Origin: Tannerella sp.
GTDB taxonomy: Bacteria > Bacteroidota > Bacteroidia > Bacteroidales > Tannerellaceae
Direction: 5' to 3'
Length of the DNA stretch: 5,563 nt
NCBI GenBank assembly: GCA_031271245.1
Contig: JAISWC010000319.1
Coordinates: forward strand, 1-5,563
Shown here: positions 1 to 5,563 of the stretch, in pieces
Layout: the number at the start of each line of letters is the position of its first letter
Position numbering within the stretch: position 1 is the stretch's first letter
Position numbers and translations under genes: made by a program
Notes under the pieces: generated by a model
What the model saw: the letters and a program-made list of their open reading frames with translations, nothing else
What the model was told of the DNA's origin: nothing
The model's database searches: none

Positions 1-975
1 CGGCGGATTGCCGTCGTCGGTTCCGGCCCGGCCGGACTCTCTTTCGCCGGCGACATGGCACGGTTCGGATACGGGGTGACCGTCTATGAAGCGCTGCACG
101 AAATCGGCGGCGTCCTGAAATACGGCATTCCCGAATTTCGTTTGCCTAACGACATTGTCGACGTCGAAATCGACATCCTCAAACGGATGGGCGTCCGGTT
201 CATCCGGAATTGCGTTGTCGGGAAAACGATTTCGTACGAAGACCTGCACGCCGAAGGCTATCAGGGCATTTTTGTCGCCAGCGGCGCCGGACTGCCCAAT
301 TTCATGAACATACCGGGCGAAAACCTCGCCGGCGTGCTTTCGTCCAACGAATACCTGACGCGCGTCAACCTGATGGGCGCCAACCGCGCCGAAACCGACA
401 CGCCCGTGCTTTTCGGCAGGCATGTCGCCATTATTGGCGGGGGCAATACGGCGATGGATTCCGTACGCACCGCCCGGCGGCTGGGCGCCGAAAAGGCCAT
501 GATTGTCTACCGGCGCTCGGAGGAAGAGATGCCCGCCCGCATCGAAGAAGTGAAACATGCCAAAGAAGAAGGCGTTATCTTCCTGAACCTGCACAGTCCC
601 GTCGAATACATCGGCGACGGGAAGGGGCGCGTAAGACGGATGGTGTTGCAGAAGATGAAGCTGGGCGATCCGGACGCTTCCGGACGGAGACGCCCGGTCG
701 AGATTCCCGGCGCTACCGAAACACTCGACGTGGATATGGTCGTTGTGGCTGTCGGCGTCTCGCCCAATCCGCTGGTGCCGTCTGCCTTCAAGGGTTTGAA
801 CATCAGCAAATGGGGCACCATTGTCGTCAATCAGGAAACCATGCAGACCGACTTGCCGGACGTCTATGCCGGGGGCGACATCGTCCGGGGCGGAGCCACC
901 GTCATCCTGGCCATGGGCGACGGACGCAAAGCTGCCGCGGCCATGCACCGCGCCATGGAAAAACATGTTGTATAA
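1..975 (+). CDS. gltA: NADPH-dependent glutamate synthase / NfnB-type flavoprotein, C-terminal part (5' end outside window)
   Basis: This frame is open from base 1 and ends at the TAA at 973-975, so the true start is upstream; the ATG at 55 is internal. The fragment opens with the FAD-binding glycine motif GSGPAG (bases 19-36). A second Rossmann motif, GGGNTAMD (436-459), is followed by YRRSEEEMPAR (508-540), typical of the NADPH-binding domain. A C-terminal FAD motif, AGGD (868-879), closes it. The segment around GLPNFMNIPGENL and EYLTRVNLM matches the GltA/SudA/NfnB group better than classical GltD. Family members are about 460 residues alone, so roughly 130 residues with the N-terminal iron-sulfur cysteines are missing. 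In many Bacteroidales this domain is the second half of a protein fused to a ferredoxin-NADP reductase-like domain; whether that holds here cannot be seen. The role is either glutamate formation with NADPH or electron transfer between NADPH and ferredoxin/NADH in the cytoplasm, and sequence alone does not decide. Family assignment is secure, exact reaction is not. Confidence 0.9.
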   Translation, partial: RRIAVVGSGPAGLSFAGDMARFGYGVTVYEALHEIGGVLKYGIPEFRLPNDIVDVEIDILKRMGVRFIRNCVVGKTISYEDLHAEGYQGIFVASGAGLPNFMNIPGENLAGVLSSNEYLTRVNLMGANRAETDTPVLFGRHVAIIGGGNTAMDSVRTARRLGAEKAMIVYRRSEEEMPARIEEVKHAKEEGVIFLNLHSPVEYIGDGKGRVRRMVLQKMKLGDPDASGRRRPVEIPGATETLDVDMVVVAVGVSPNPLVPSAFKGLNISKWGTIVVNQETMQTDLPDVYAGGDIVRGGATVILAMGDGRKAAAAMHRAMEKHVV

Positions 976-989
976 CATATAAAAAACGG

Positions 990-1020
990 TTGTATGAAAC
1001 AAAAAAAAGCTGCATCTTTG
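990..1020 (+). promoter_or_regulatory. Candidate Bacteroidota-type promoter
   Basis: TTG at 990-992 and CATCTTTG at 1013-1020 are separated by 20 bases. This fits the Bacteroidota primary sigma-factor pattern of a -33 TTTG/TTG and a -7 TAnnTTTG with 19-21 bases between; the -7 box differs by one base (C for the first T). An A-rich tract (1000-1008) lies between the boxes. Transcription would begin near 1026, just 50 bases after the upstream gene ends, and run towards the terminator at 1241-1276. Inferred from motif match only; short AT-rich motifs of this kind also arise by chance. Confidence 0.4.
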
Positions 1021-1035
1021 TCCCGTCTATTGCAG

Positions 1036-1215
1036 CAAGTTGGATCTGTGTGAAGAAAACTTGTATATAAGCGAGTAAACTGTTTTATGTATTTATTCTT
1101 TGTGGGAATATTGTTGTTATTTTGCATTTATTACTGCTGTTATAAATGAGGATTGCCTGTGAGAGGCGTTGTTTTTCAACATTATATGAATATTTGAAAG
1201 AGTCTGTGAGAGACT
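1036..1215 (+). repeat. Three hairpins with the same kind of GUGAG loop
   Basis: The 9-base word CTGTGAGAG occurs twice, at 1157-1165 and 1204-1212. Each copy is the tip of a hairpin: GCCT/AGGC (1155-1158 with 1164-1167) and AGTCT/AGACT (1201-1205 with 1211-1215), both with loop GTGAG. A third, looser hairpin at 1036-1063 has an outer stem CAAGTT/AACTTG and an inner stem TCT/AGA (1045-1047 with 1054-1056) closing the loop GTGTGA. The flanking stem bases differ between copies while the loop and its closing CU/AG pairs stay the same, which is the pattern of a repeated RNA motif rather than a simple DNA duplication. Stems are short (4-6 pairs), so folding stability is uncertain. Confidence 0.4.
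1087..1149 (+). CDS. Possible 20-residue hydrophobic membrane peptide
   Basis: ATG at 1087 opens a 20-codon frame ending in TGA (1147-1149). Apart from the start Met, a Gly, five Tyr/Cys residues near the end and a final Lys, it is a run of Leu, Phe, Ile and Val, long enough to form a single membrane helix, with CIYYCCYK at the C terminus. It sits inside the proposed short transcript, between the first hairpin and the paired hairpins, and there is no Shine-Dalgarno sequence, which is normal for this phylum. Short hydrophobic toxins and membrane regulators look like this, but so does chance translation of a T-rich stretch. I do not recognise a family. Most likely a chance frame; listed because of its position in the proposed transcript. 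Confidence 0.15.
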   Translation: MYLFFVGILLLFCIYYCCYK

Positions 1216-1240
1216 GTACTGATAGCAAAAAGTGAAGCTT

Positions 1241-1276
1241 TCCCGGAGTGAGTAAGACTCACTCCGGGATTTTTTT
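1241..1276 (+). terminator. Strong intrinsic (rho-independent) terminator
   Basis: The 13-base arm TCCCGGAGTGAGT (1241-1253) is perfectly complementary to ACTCACTCCGGGA (1257-1269), with a three-base loop AAG, followed at once by seven T residues (1270-1276). This is a textbook terminator for the + strand. It lies 265 bases after the upstream flavoprotein gene, so it ends either a long 3' tail or a separate short transcript. On the - strand the same hairpin is followed by mixed sequence, with a run of T only some 10 bases further on, so a second role as terminator for the convergent operon is possible but weaker. Confidence 0.92.
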
Positions 1277-1353
1277 GCGCAGCATCCTATCCTGTTTTCC
1301 GCAACGGAACACCTGAAAATACGGCAAGTCGGCAGCCTTGCTTCGGTACAAAA
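1277..1353. other. Spacer between terminator and convergent gene, nothing certain
   Basis: This stretch separates the + strand terminator from the stop codon of the FAD oxidoreductase. Two weak inverted repeats are visible: TTCCG/CGGAA (1297-1301 with 1305-1309) and GCAAG/CTTGC (1324-1328 with 1337-1341). On the - strand the second is followed by a short TTTT, so it could act as a poor terminator for the operon, but the five-pair stem is too weak to call. Confidence 0.3.
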
Positions 1354-2838
1354 TCATCCGTTCAGTTCCAGTCCTTTTACGACCGTTTCCCGGCCCAGTA
1401 TTTCGGCGCAGGTGAAAAAGGAGGTTATCGAGACGCCCAGTATGCCGTGCAGGTTCAGGTTCTGTCCTGTCAACAGCAGGTTGGGGATGGGCGTTCGCGG
1501 CGTGAGCACGGTATACATTGGCCGGGTAAAGTCCTTGCGGATGCCGTAGGCCGTTCCCTCAACCGCACCTGTGTAGGAGGCATAGGAAAGCGGCGTACTC
1601 GTATACATCTTTTCTACCGCGTCGCGCAGTCCGGGAATATGCCGGGAGGCCAGCCGGAGACAGGCTTCCGCCCTGCCGGCTTTCAGCCGCGCATACGATT
1701 CGCCCCGCCTGCCGGGCGGCAGGTCTTTCCAGGGCGTCACCTCGCTCCAGCACATCGGCGTCAGAATGTCCAGCGCCGGCGTGCAGGAACCTGTCTCCGG
1801 CGGATAATAACTGATCATCACACCTTTCGGGCCGTCTTCCGGGCGGTCGTGCCAGCCGTCCGACCGGTTTTCGTGCACGAACACGTTCCGGTTGCGGTAG
1901 GGCACGCTGCCCGGTTTCAGCCGGAGGTGCAGCGTAAACATCCCGAAGGTGTTCGGCAGCGAAGCAATCCGTTTGCGGTAGATGTTCCGCAGCAGTTTCG
2001 TTTCGTCAATCAGCGACAGCGTGAAGGCCGGATGCACATCCGAGATCACCCAGCGTGCCGAGAGTTGTTCCTCGCCGTTTACCTCGACCGTCGCCAGCCG
2101 TCCGCCCGCCTCCGTCAGGCGCGTCACTTCCGCCCGCATCCGTACTTCGCCGCCCATCGCCCGGAGGCGCTGCACCAGCCGTTCGGCTATTTGCGATCCG
2201 CCGCCGCGCAGCCGCCATGCGCTCCGGATAAAAGCGCTGTTGATCTGTGCAAATACGTAGAGCGGCAGCGTGTCGGCACGCAGTTCCATCTTCAGCGACG
2301 TACCCGAAAGGACGTTGCGAAGCAGCGGATCATCGGTCGTTTCCTTCAGGAAATCATGCGCCGAACGCGCAAACAGCGAGGTGGTATACAGTTCGTCGGC
2401 ATTCCCGGGCCTGAAAGCGTCGAACAGGTGTTCGCCGACGTGTTTCAGGAACGCGGCATAGGTCGCCAGTTCGCCGCGCCGGGCGGGAAAATGCTGCGCC
2501 AGTGTATCGGCAAAACGTTCGTAACCGTTGGCAAAGGCATACGTCTTTCCGTCGATGACCACTTCGTCGAAGGCGGCTTCGTCCAGCGGATGCCAGGGCA
2601 AATCGAGCAGTCCGAAATAACGGAACAGCCGGTGCAGCGGCTGGCCTTCCCCCAGTCCGCCGACGTAGTGGAAACCGGTGTCGAACCGGACGCTGCCGCG
2701 CTGAAACGTTTGCAGACATCCGCCCGGCTGCGCGTGGCGCTCCAGCACGCACACCTTCATGCCGTGCCGTGCCAGGATGTAGCCGCACTCCAGACCGCCC
2801 AGACCGCTGCCGATGATGATTACGTCGTATGATTCCAT
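1354..2838 (-). CDS. FAD-dependent oxidoreductase of the CrtI / retinol-saturase-like family
   Basis: This 494-residue protein starts at ATG 2838 and ends with TGA at 1354-1356. Residues 5-19 (DVIIIGSGLGGLECG) form the N-terminal FAD-binding fold, completed by the acidic residue in VLERH (31-35) and PGG (38-40). DTGFHYVGG (53-61) and the C-terminal FAD-contacting segment TGQNLNLHGILG (457-468) are typical of the phytoene desaturase / all-trans-retinol 13,14-reductase superfamily. Full length is normal for the family. No signal peptide is visible, so it should be cytoplasmic, possibly attached to the inner face of the membrane. Members saturate, desaturate or isomerise double bonds in polyene or isoprenoid lipids; the substrate here is unknown, and no carotenoid gene lies nearby. 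It is the last gene of the - strand cluster, 19 bases after the ATPase gene, with an A-rich stretch instead of a Shine-Dalgarno before the ATG. That spacing implies co-transcription with metal-transport genes, although a biochemical link is not evident. Family confident, substrate open. Confidence 0.88.
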   Translation of the reverse strand: MESYDVIIIGSGLGGLECGYILARHGMKVCVLERHAQPGGCLQTFQRGSVRFDTGFHYVGGLGEGQPLHRLFRYFGLLDLPWHPLDEAAFDEVVIDGKTYAFANGYERFADTLAQHFPARRGELATYAAFLKHVGEHLFDAFRPGNADELYTTSLFARSAHDFLKETTDDPLLRNVLSGTSLKMELRADTLPLYVFAQINSAFIRSAWRLRGGGSQIAERLVQRLRAMGGEVRMRAEVTRLTEAGGRLATVEVNGEEQLSARWVISDVHPAFTLSLIDETKLLRNIYRKRIASLPNTFGMFTLHLRLKPGSVPYRNRNVFVHENRSDGWHDRPEDGPKGVMISYYPPETGSCTPALDILTPMCWSEVTPWKDLPPGRRGESYARLKAGRAEACLRLASRHIPGLRDAVEKMYTSTPLSYASYTGAVEGTAYGIRKDFTRPMYTVLTPRTPIPNLLLTGQNLNLHGILGVSITSFFTCAEILGRETVVKGLELNG

Positions 2839-2857
2839 TTTTCCCGGTAATTTTGAT

Positions 2858-3541
2858 TCAGCCGTTTTCCTCCCACGGGTATTTTTCCGCCGGATAATAC
2901 CGTAGCGTCCTGTTCACGTACGCGACGTGCTTCACTCGCGGCTGCATGGCCGTCCGGTCGTGCGAGACGAGGATCACGGCCGCCCGCAGGCTGAAGTCGT
3001 CCAGCAGCGCATACAGCCGCTGTTCGAACGGCTTGTCGACGTAGGTATCCGGTTCGTCGAGCACCAGCACCTCCGGCTGCGACACGATGGCGCGCCCCAG
3101 CAGTACGCGCTGCAGTTCGCCGCCGGAAAGCTCGCCGACCGCCCGTTTCGCAAACGTCTCCAGTCCCGTCAGTGCAAGGACTTCGTCAATCCGCCGCCCG
3201 TCCTCGGCGGAAAATCGCTGCAATGGCCGTTTCCCGGCCATCAGTCCCGACGCCACCGCTTCACGCACGGAAATGGGAAAACGCCGGTCTATGCGGCTCA
3301 CCTGCGGCAGATAACCGATGGCGAGCGAGGAAACCGGCCGGCCGTCGCGGTAAAAGCGTATGCAGCCTTCCGAGGGTTTCAGCAGTCCCAGCATCACCTT
3401 GAGCAACGTGGTCTTGCCGCCTCCGTTCGGGCCGGTGATCCCCAGGAAATCACGCTCGCCAACCGTCAGCGACACGTCGTTCAGCACGGTTTTTGCGTCG
3501 TAGGCAGCCGTAATATGCGTTATTTCAATTCGCTTTTCCAT
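2858..3541 (-). CDS. znuC: Metal (zinc/manganese) ABC transporter ATP-binding protein, ZnuC-like
   Basis: This 227-residue cytoplasmic ATPase carries all the expected motifs. They are Walker A GPNGGGKTT (residues 37-45), Q-loop Gln80 within IGYLPQ, signature LSGGELQR (138-145), Walker B with catalytic Glu163 in VLVLDEP, and the switch histidine 194 in SHD. The segment IDRRFPISVREAV and the form of the signature (ELQRVLLGRA) place it in the metal-cation subfamily with ZnuC/MntB, not with LolD or FtsE. I chose ATG 3541 (protein starting MEKRIEITHI), where family homology begins. An ATG at 3583 is in frame, but it would add 14 unrelated residues and overlap the end of the upstream gene. The 22-base spacer has no Shine-Dalgarno and contains three imperfect tandem copies of CCCGAA. 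It would drive metal import together with the ZnuA-like domain encoded just upstream; the membrane channel (ZnuB) is not in the window. Zinc versus manganese is not settled by this protein alone. Confidence 0.88.
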   Translation of the reverse strand: MEKRIEITHITAAYDAKTVLNDVSLTVGERDFLGITGPNGGGKTTLLKVMLGLLKPSEGCIRFYRDGRPVSSLAIGYLPQVSRIDRRFPISVREAVASGLMAGKRPLQRFSAEDGRRIDEVLALTGLETFAKRAVGELSGGELQRVLLGRAIVSQPEVLVLDEPDTYVDKPFEQRLYALLDDFSLRAAVILVSHDRTAMQPRVKHVAYVNRTLRYYPAEKYPWEENG

Positions 3542-3563
3542 TGTCGGGTTCGGGATTCGGGGG

Positions 3564-5563
3564 TCACAGCAGGCTTTGCGCAATAAAAATCATCTGTTCG
3601 CGCCAGTGTACGTCCAGCGGGTTGATCGTCACTACCCGTGCGCCGATTTCCTTCGCTACCTGTTCGGCGTGTTTACGGTCAAATTCCTGCTGCACGAACA
3701 CCACCCGCACCTGTGCTTCCTTCGCACGGTCTACCAGCGTTTTCATCGAAGCGGCCGAAGGTTCTTTGCCTTCCGATTCGATGGCCAACTGCGTGAGGCG
3801 GAACTCGTCGGCAAAGTAGGTCAGTGCCGGATGATAGATGATAAACGTCCGGCAGGTCAGCGTATCCAGCATTGCGTGGAGCAGGTGTTCCGTTTCGTCA
3901 ATCTCCCGGAGCAGCTGCCGGTAACCGGCGCGGTAGGCGTCTTCGTTCGCCGGGTCGAGGCTCACAAACGCCTGCAAGGTGTTGCGGGCGATGACGCGGG
4001 CGCCGGTGGTTGCATTCCAGATATGCGGGTCTTCCTTGCAGTGATGGTGATGAGTGTGTGCCGCGCCGTCTTCGTGCGCCGTGTCATCCCCTCCTATCCA
4101 GCGAATTCCCCCGGACAGATCGAAAAAAGTCAGGTGCGGATTGTTCTCCCGGATGGTCTGCATCCATACCTGTTCGAATCCGATGCGGCCGATCCGGAAA
4201 TAGGCTCTGCTCCGGGACAGGCGTACCATTTCGTGCGGTGCGGGGTCATACGTTTCCGGGCTTTGACCGGCCGGCACCACCGTATGAACGTCAAAGCGGT
4301 CGCCGGCGATTTTCTCCGCAAAATAGCGCTGCGGTTCGACGGTCACTGCCACACACTGTTCCCGCATCTGCGAAACGCTGCATCCCGCCGGCAGCAGGCA
4401 CAGCAGCAGATAGAGCGCCAGCCGCCCTTTCGACAGCCATTTTTTGCCGAGGTGGCGCACCGAATACCAGGAGGCAAGCAGGCCGATGAGAAACACCGTG
4501 GCCATGATCGCCAACAGATCCGTTGCGGCCAGTTTCACCGGGTAATTGTCGCTCATGAACAGGCCCATGGAACTGCCGAGTTTGATCAGGCCGTATTCCT
4601 GCTGGACGACACACAGCGTCACGCCAAGCGCCATGCCGGTCAGGGCGCCCAGCATCGAAATCATGCATCCCTGGAACAGGAAGATCCGGCGGATGAGCCG
4701 GTCGCCGGCGCCCATGCTGCGCAGCATCCGTACATCATCCTGCTTCTCGATCATCAGCATGGAGAGCGAACTGACGACGTTAAACAGCGCGATCGCCAGC
4801 ACGAAAGCCAGAATAAGAAACGTCATCCACTTTTCGGCCTGCATCATTTTGTACGACGCTTCCTGCTGCTCATACCGGTTCTGCACGCGGAAATCGTCGC
4901 CCAGGAGCGTGCGGATACGCTTCTGCACCGCCTTGATGTCGACCCCGGGTGTCAGTCCGAGTTCCAGTGCGGACACCTCTGTTTCGTAATGCAGCAGGGT
5001 GCGCGCCAGAGCGAGGGGTAGAATCATGCAGTTTTCGTCGTATTCCGGCTGATTGATGCAGAATATGCCTCCGATGAAGGCGTATTCCATGTGCCAGGAG
5101 TGTAGCGGACTGGCCAGGTCGACTTTGCGGTCGCGAACGGGTGCGTAGATTTCCAGCGGGGCGACAAACCCGGCGTTCACGCCCAGTGTCGACGCCAGGC
5201 CGATCCCCAGTACGGCGCAGAATGTTTCGCCTTCCTGCAACGTAAATTGCCCGTCAATCAGCAGCGTATCAATCCGCACCAGTTCCCGGAACGAGGGACT
5301 GACGCCCTTGGCCACGGCAATGACCTGCCGCCCGTTGTAGCGCACCAGCGCGTGATCCTGCAAGACTTCCGTACAGACAGCCACTTCGGGCATGTCGCGC
5401 ACCTGTTGCATGACTTCGGCTTCGGGGTCGAACACTTTTGCCGTGACGGGCATGATTTTCAGTTCCGGGTCGAAATTGCCGAACATGGACGTCACCAGCA
5501 CTTCGAATCCATTGAAAACCGACATCACGCATACCAGCGCCATCGTCGCCACCATCACGCCGC
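3564..5563 (-). CDS. In-frame fusion: LolE/FtsX-type permease + ZnuA-type metal-binding lipoprotein (5' end outside window)
   Basis: One open frame runs from the right edge to TGA at 3564-3566; the true start lies beyond the window. Residues are counted from the codon at 5558. Residues 1-370 are a LolC/LolE-type permease: the end of membrane helix 1 (to VFNGFE), a periplasmic domain (about 20-240), helices at about 245-267, 292-318 and 347-365, and the cytoplasmic motif LRSMGAGDRLIRRIF. After a basic cytoplasmic linker (HLGKKWLSKGR) comes a hydrophobic stretch ending in lipobox PAGC with Cys393. Residues 394-664 are a ZnuA-like periplasmic receptor: likely metal ligands His442 (DPAPHEM), His512 (DPHIW) and His576 (YHPALTYF), a histidine-rich loop (495-506), then GKEPSA and INPL near the end. 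Loose histidine loops are typical of zinc receptors. Normally these are two genes. No stop codon, and no ATG between the helix-4 Met352 and Met398, separates them, so this is a true fusion or a single-base loss of a stop. Topology fits: the linker is cytoplasmic and the receptor would be exported. Each domain is confident; the fusion's biological meaning is inference. Confidence 0.85.
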   Translation of the reverse strand, partial: GVMVATMALVCVMSVFNGFEVLVTSMFGNFDPELKIMPVTAKVFDPEAEVMQQVRDMPEVAVCTEVLQDHALVRYNGRQVIAVAKGVSPSFRELVRIDTLLIDGQFTLQEGETFCAVLGIGLASTLGVNAGFVAPLEIYAPVRDRKVDLASPLHSWHMEYAFIGGIFCINQPEYDENCMILPLALARTLLHYETEVSALELGLTPGVDIKAVQKRIRTLLGDDFRVQNRYEQQEASYKMMQAEKWMTFLILAFVLAIALFNVVSSLSMLMIEKQDDVRMLRSMGAGDRLIRRIFLFQGCMISMLGALTGMALGVTLCVVQQEYGLIKLGSSMGLFMSDNYPVKLAATDLLAIMATVFLIGLLASWYSVRHLGKKWLSKGRLALYLLLCLLPAGCSVSQMREQCVAVTVEPQRYFAEKIAGDRFDVHTVVPAGQSPETYDPAPHEMVRLSRSRAYFRIGRIGFEQVWMQTIRENNPHLTFFDLSGGIRWIGGDDTAHEDGAAHTHHHHCKEDPHIWNATTGARVIARNTLQAFVSLDPANEDAYRAGYRQLLREIDETEHLLHAMLDTLTCRTFIIYHPALTYFADEFRLTQLAIESEGKEPSAASMKTLVDRAKEAQVRVVFVQQEFDRKHAEQVAKEIGARVVTINPLDVHWREQMIFIAQSLL
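4380..4460 (-). other. Fusion junction with internal lipoprotein signal peptide and possible GTG start
   Basis: Reading on the - strand from 4460, a GTG codon begins VRHLGKKWLSKGR. This is followed by a hydrophobic core (LALYLLLCLL) and lipobox PAGC, with Cys at 4382-4380. This is a complete type II signal peptide of 27 residues including the Cys if counted from the GTG. It could serve as a fifth membrane helix that signal peptidase II cuts before Cys393, releasing a separate zinc-binding lipoprotein. The GTG could also permit internal initiation of that lipoprotein. A run of six A (4445-4440) precedes the TGG codon for Trp374, which is one substitution away from TGA or TAG. Confidence 0.6.

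Larger units (their letters stand above)
1026..1276 (+). ncRNA. Putative short transcript (small RNA or mini-mRNA) in the convergent gap
   Basis: A promoter-like element (990-1020) and a perfect intrinsic terminator (1241-1276) bracket about 250 bases that contain no long reading frame. Up to about 1240 the stretch is clearly richer in A and T than the genes on both sides. It contains three small hairpins with similar loops (1036-1063, 1155-1167, 1201-1215) and one hydrophobic 20-codon frame (1087-1149). The alternative is a long 3' untranslated region of the upstream flavoprotein gene, since nothing between 975 and 1241 looks like a terminator for it. I could not match the sequence to a known RNA family by eye; 6S RNA and other Bacteroidales RNAs of about this size remain possible. 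Both ends are inferred, not observed. Confidence 0.35.

Noticed and set aside
994..1053. A 19-residue frame starting MKQKKAAS and ending at TGA 1051-1053
   Set aside because: It would begin upstream of the likely transcript start and has no supporting feature; its basic start comes from the A-rich tract.
210..1070. A 286-codon open frame overlapping the flavoprotein gene in another + frame
   Set aside because: It overlaps a confident flavoprotein, shows no domain, and runs past the real stop codon into the AT-rich gap.
1117..1124. A second -7-like box, TTATTTTG, in the gap
   Set aside because: The nearest TTTG upstream (1099-1102) is only 14 bases away, too close for the Bacteroidota promoter pattern.
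1447..2832. A 461-codon open frame on the + strand opposite the FAD oxidoreductase
   Set aside because: It mirrors a gene with clear family motifs, its translation is rich in Arg, Gln, His and Pro with no recognisable domain, and such antisense frames are common in GC-rich codon usage.
1354..2838. Phytoene desaturase in a carotenoid pathway
   Set aside because: The motifs fit the broad superfamily only, and no phytoene synthase or other carotenoid gene is in the window.
3542..3583. Longer ATPase start at ATG 3583
   Set aside because: It adds 14 residues without family similarity, overlaps the upstream coding end, and ATG 3541 matches the normal ZnuC start.
4440..4445. Six-base A run (- strand) as a frameshift site or sequencing error explaining the fusion
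   Set aside because: Both domains are already in one frame across the run; gaining or losing one A would put the receptor out of frame and leave it without an ATG before its lipobox. Re-sequencing could still overturn this.
3576..5021. A 481-codon open frame on the + strand opposite the permease-receptor fusion
   Set aside because: Same reasoning: low-complexity Arg/His/Gln-rich translation opposite a gene with clear domains.

Overview
The window looks like chromosomal DNA from a fairly GC-rich member of the Bacteroidota, probably order Bacteroidales; the genus cannot be resolved. Four observations support this. The GltA/NfnB-type oxidoreductase and the LolE-like permease have the sequence style of Bacteroidales proteins. 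The short spacers in the minus-strand operon carry no Shine-Dalgarno sequence. The only convincing promoter-like signal follows the Bacteroidota pattern (-33 TTG and -7 TAnnTTTG) rather than the E. coli one. The retinol-saturase-like FAD enzyme is also a family I associate with gut Bacteroidales.

Left part (1-975, + strand): the C-terminal three quarters of an NADPH-dependent glutamate synthase / NfnB-type flavoprotein, whose 5' end lies outside the window. Centre (976-1353): a gap between convergent genes. Its first ~265 bases are much more AT-rich than the flanking genes. The gap holds a promoter-like element, three small hairpins with nearly the same GUGAG-type loop, a possible 20-residue hydrophobic peptide and a perfect 13-bp intrinsic terminator. 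Together these suggest a separate short transcript of about 250 nt, either a small RNA or a mini-mRNA.

Right part (5563-1354, - strand): three closely spaced genes that look like one operon. First comes a LolE/FtsX-type permease fused in frame to a ZnuA-type zinc-binding lipoprotein (5' end outside the window). After 22 nt comes a ZnuC-type ATPase, and after another 19 nt a CrtI/retinol-saturase-like FAD oxidoreductase. ZnuA and ZnuC would form the capture and energising parts of a zinc or manganese importer, but no ZnuB-type channel gene is present here.

The two points most worth a second look are the permease-lipoprotein fusion and the short transcript unit in the gap. The fusion junction contains an intact lipoprotein signal peptide, oriented so that signal peptidase II could separate the two halves. 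I found no insertion sequence, tRNA, rRNA, CRISPR array or phage gene.
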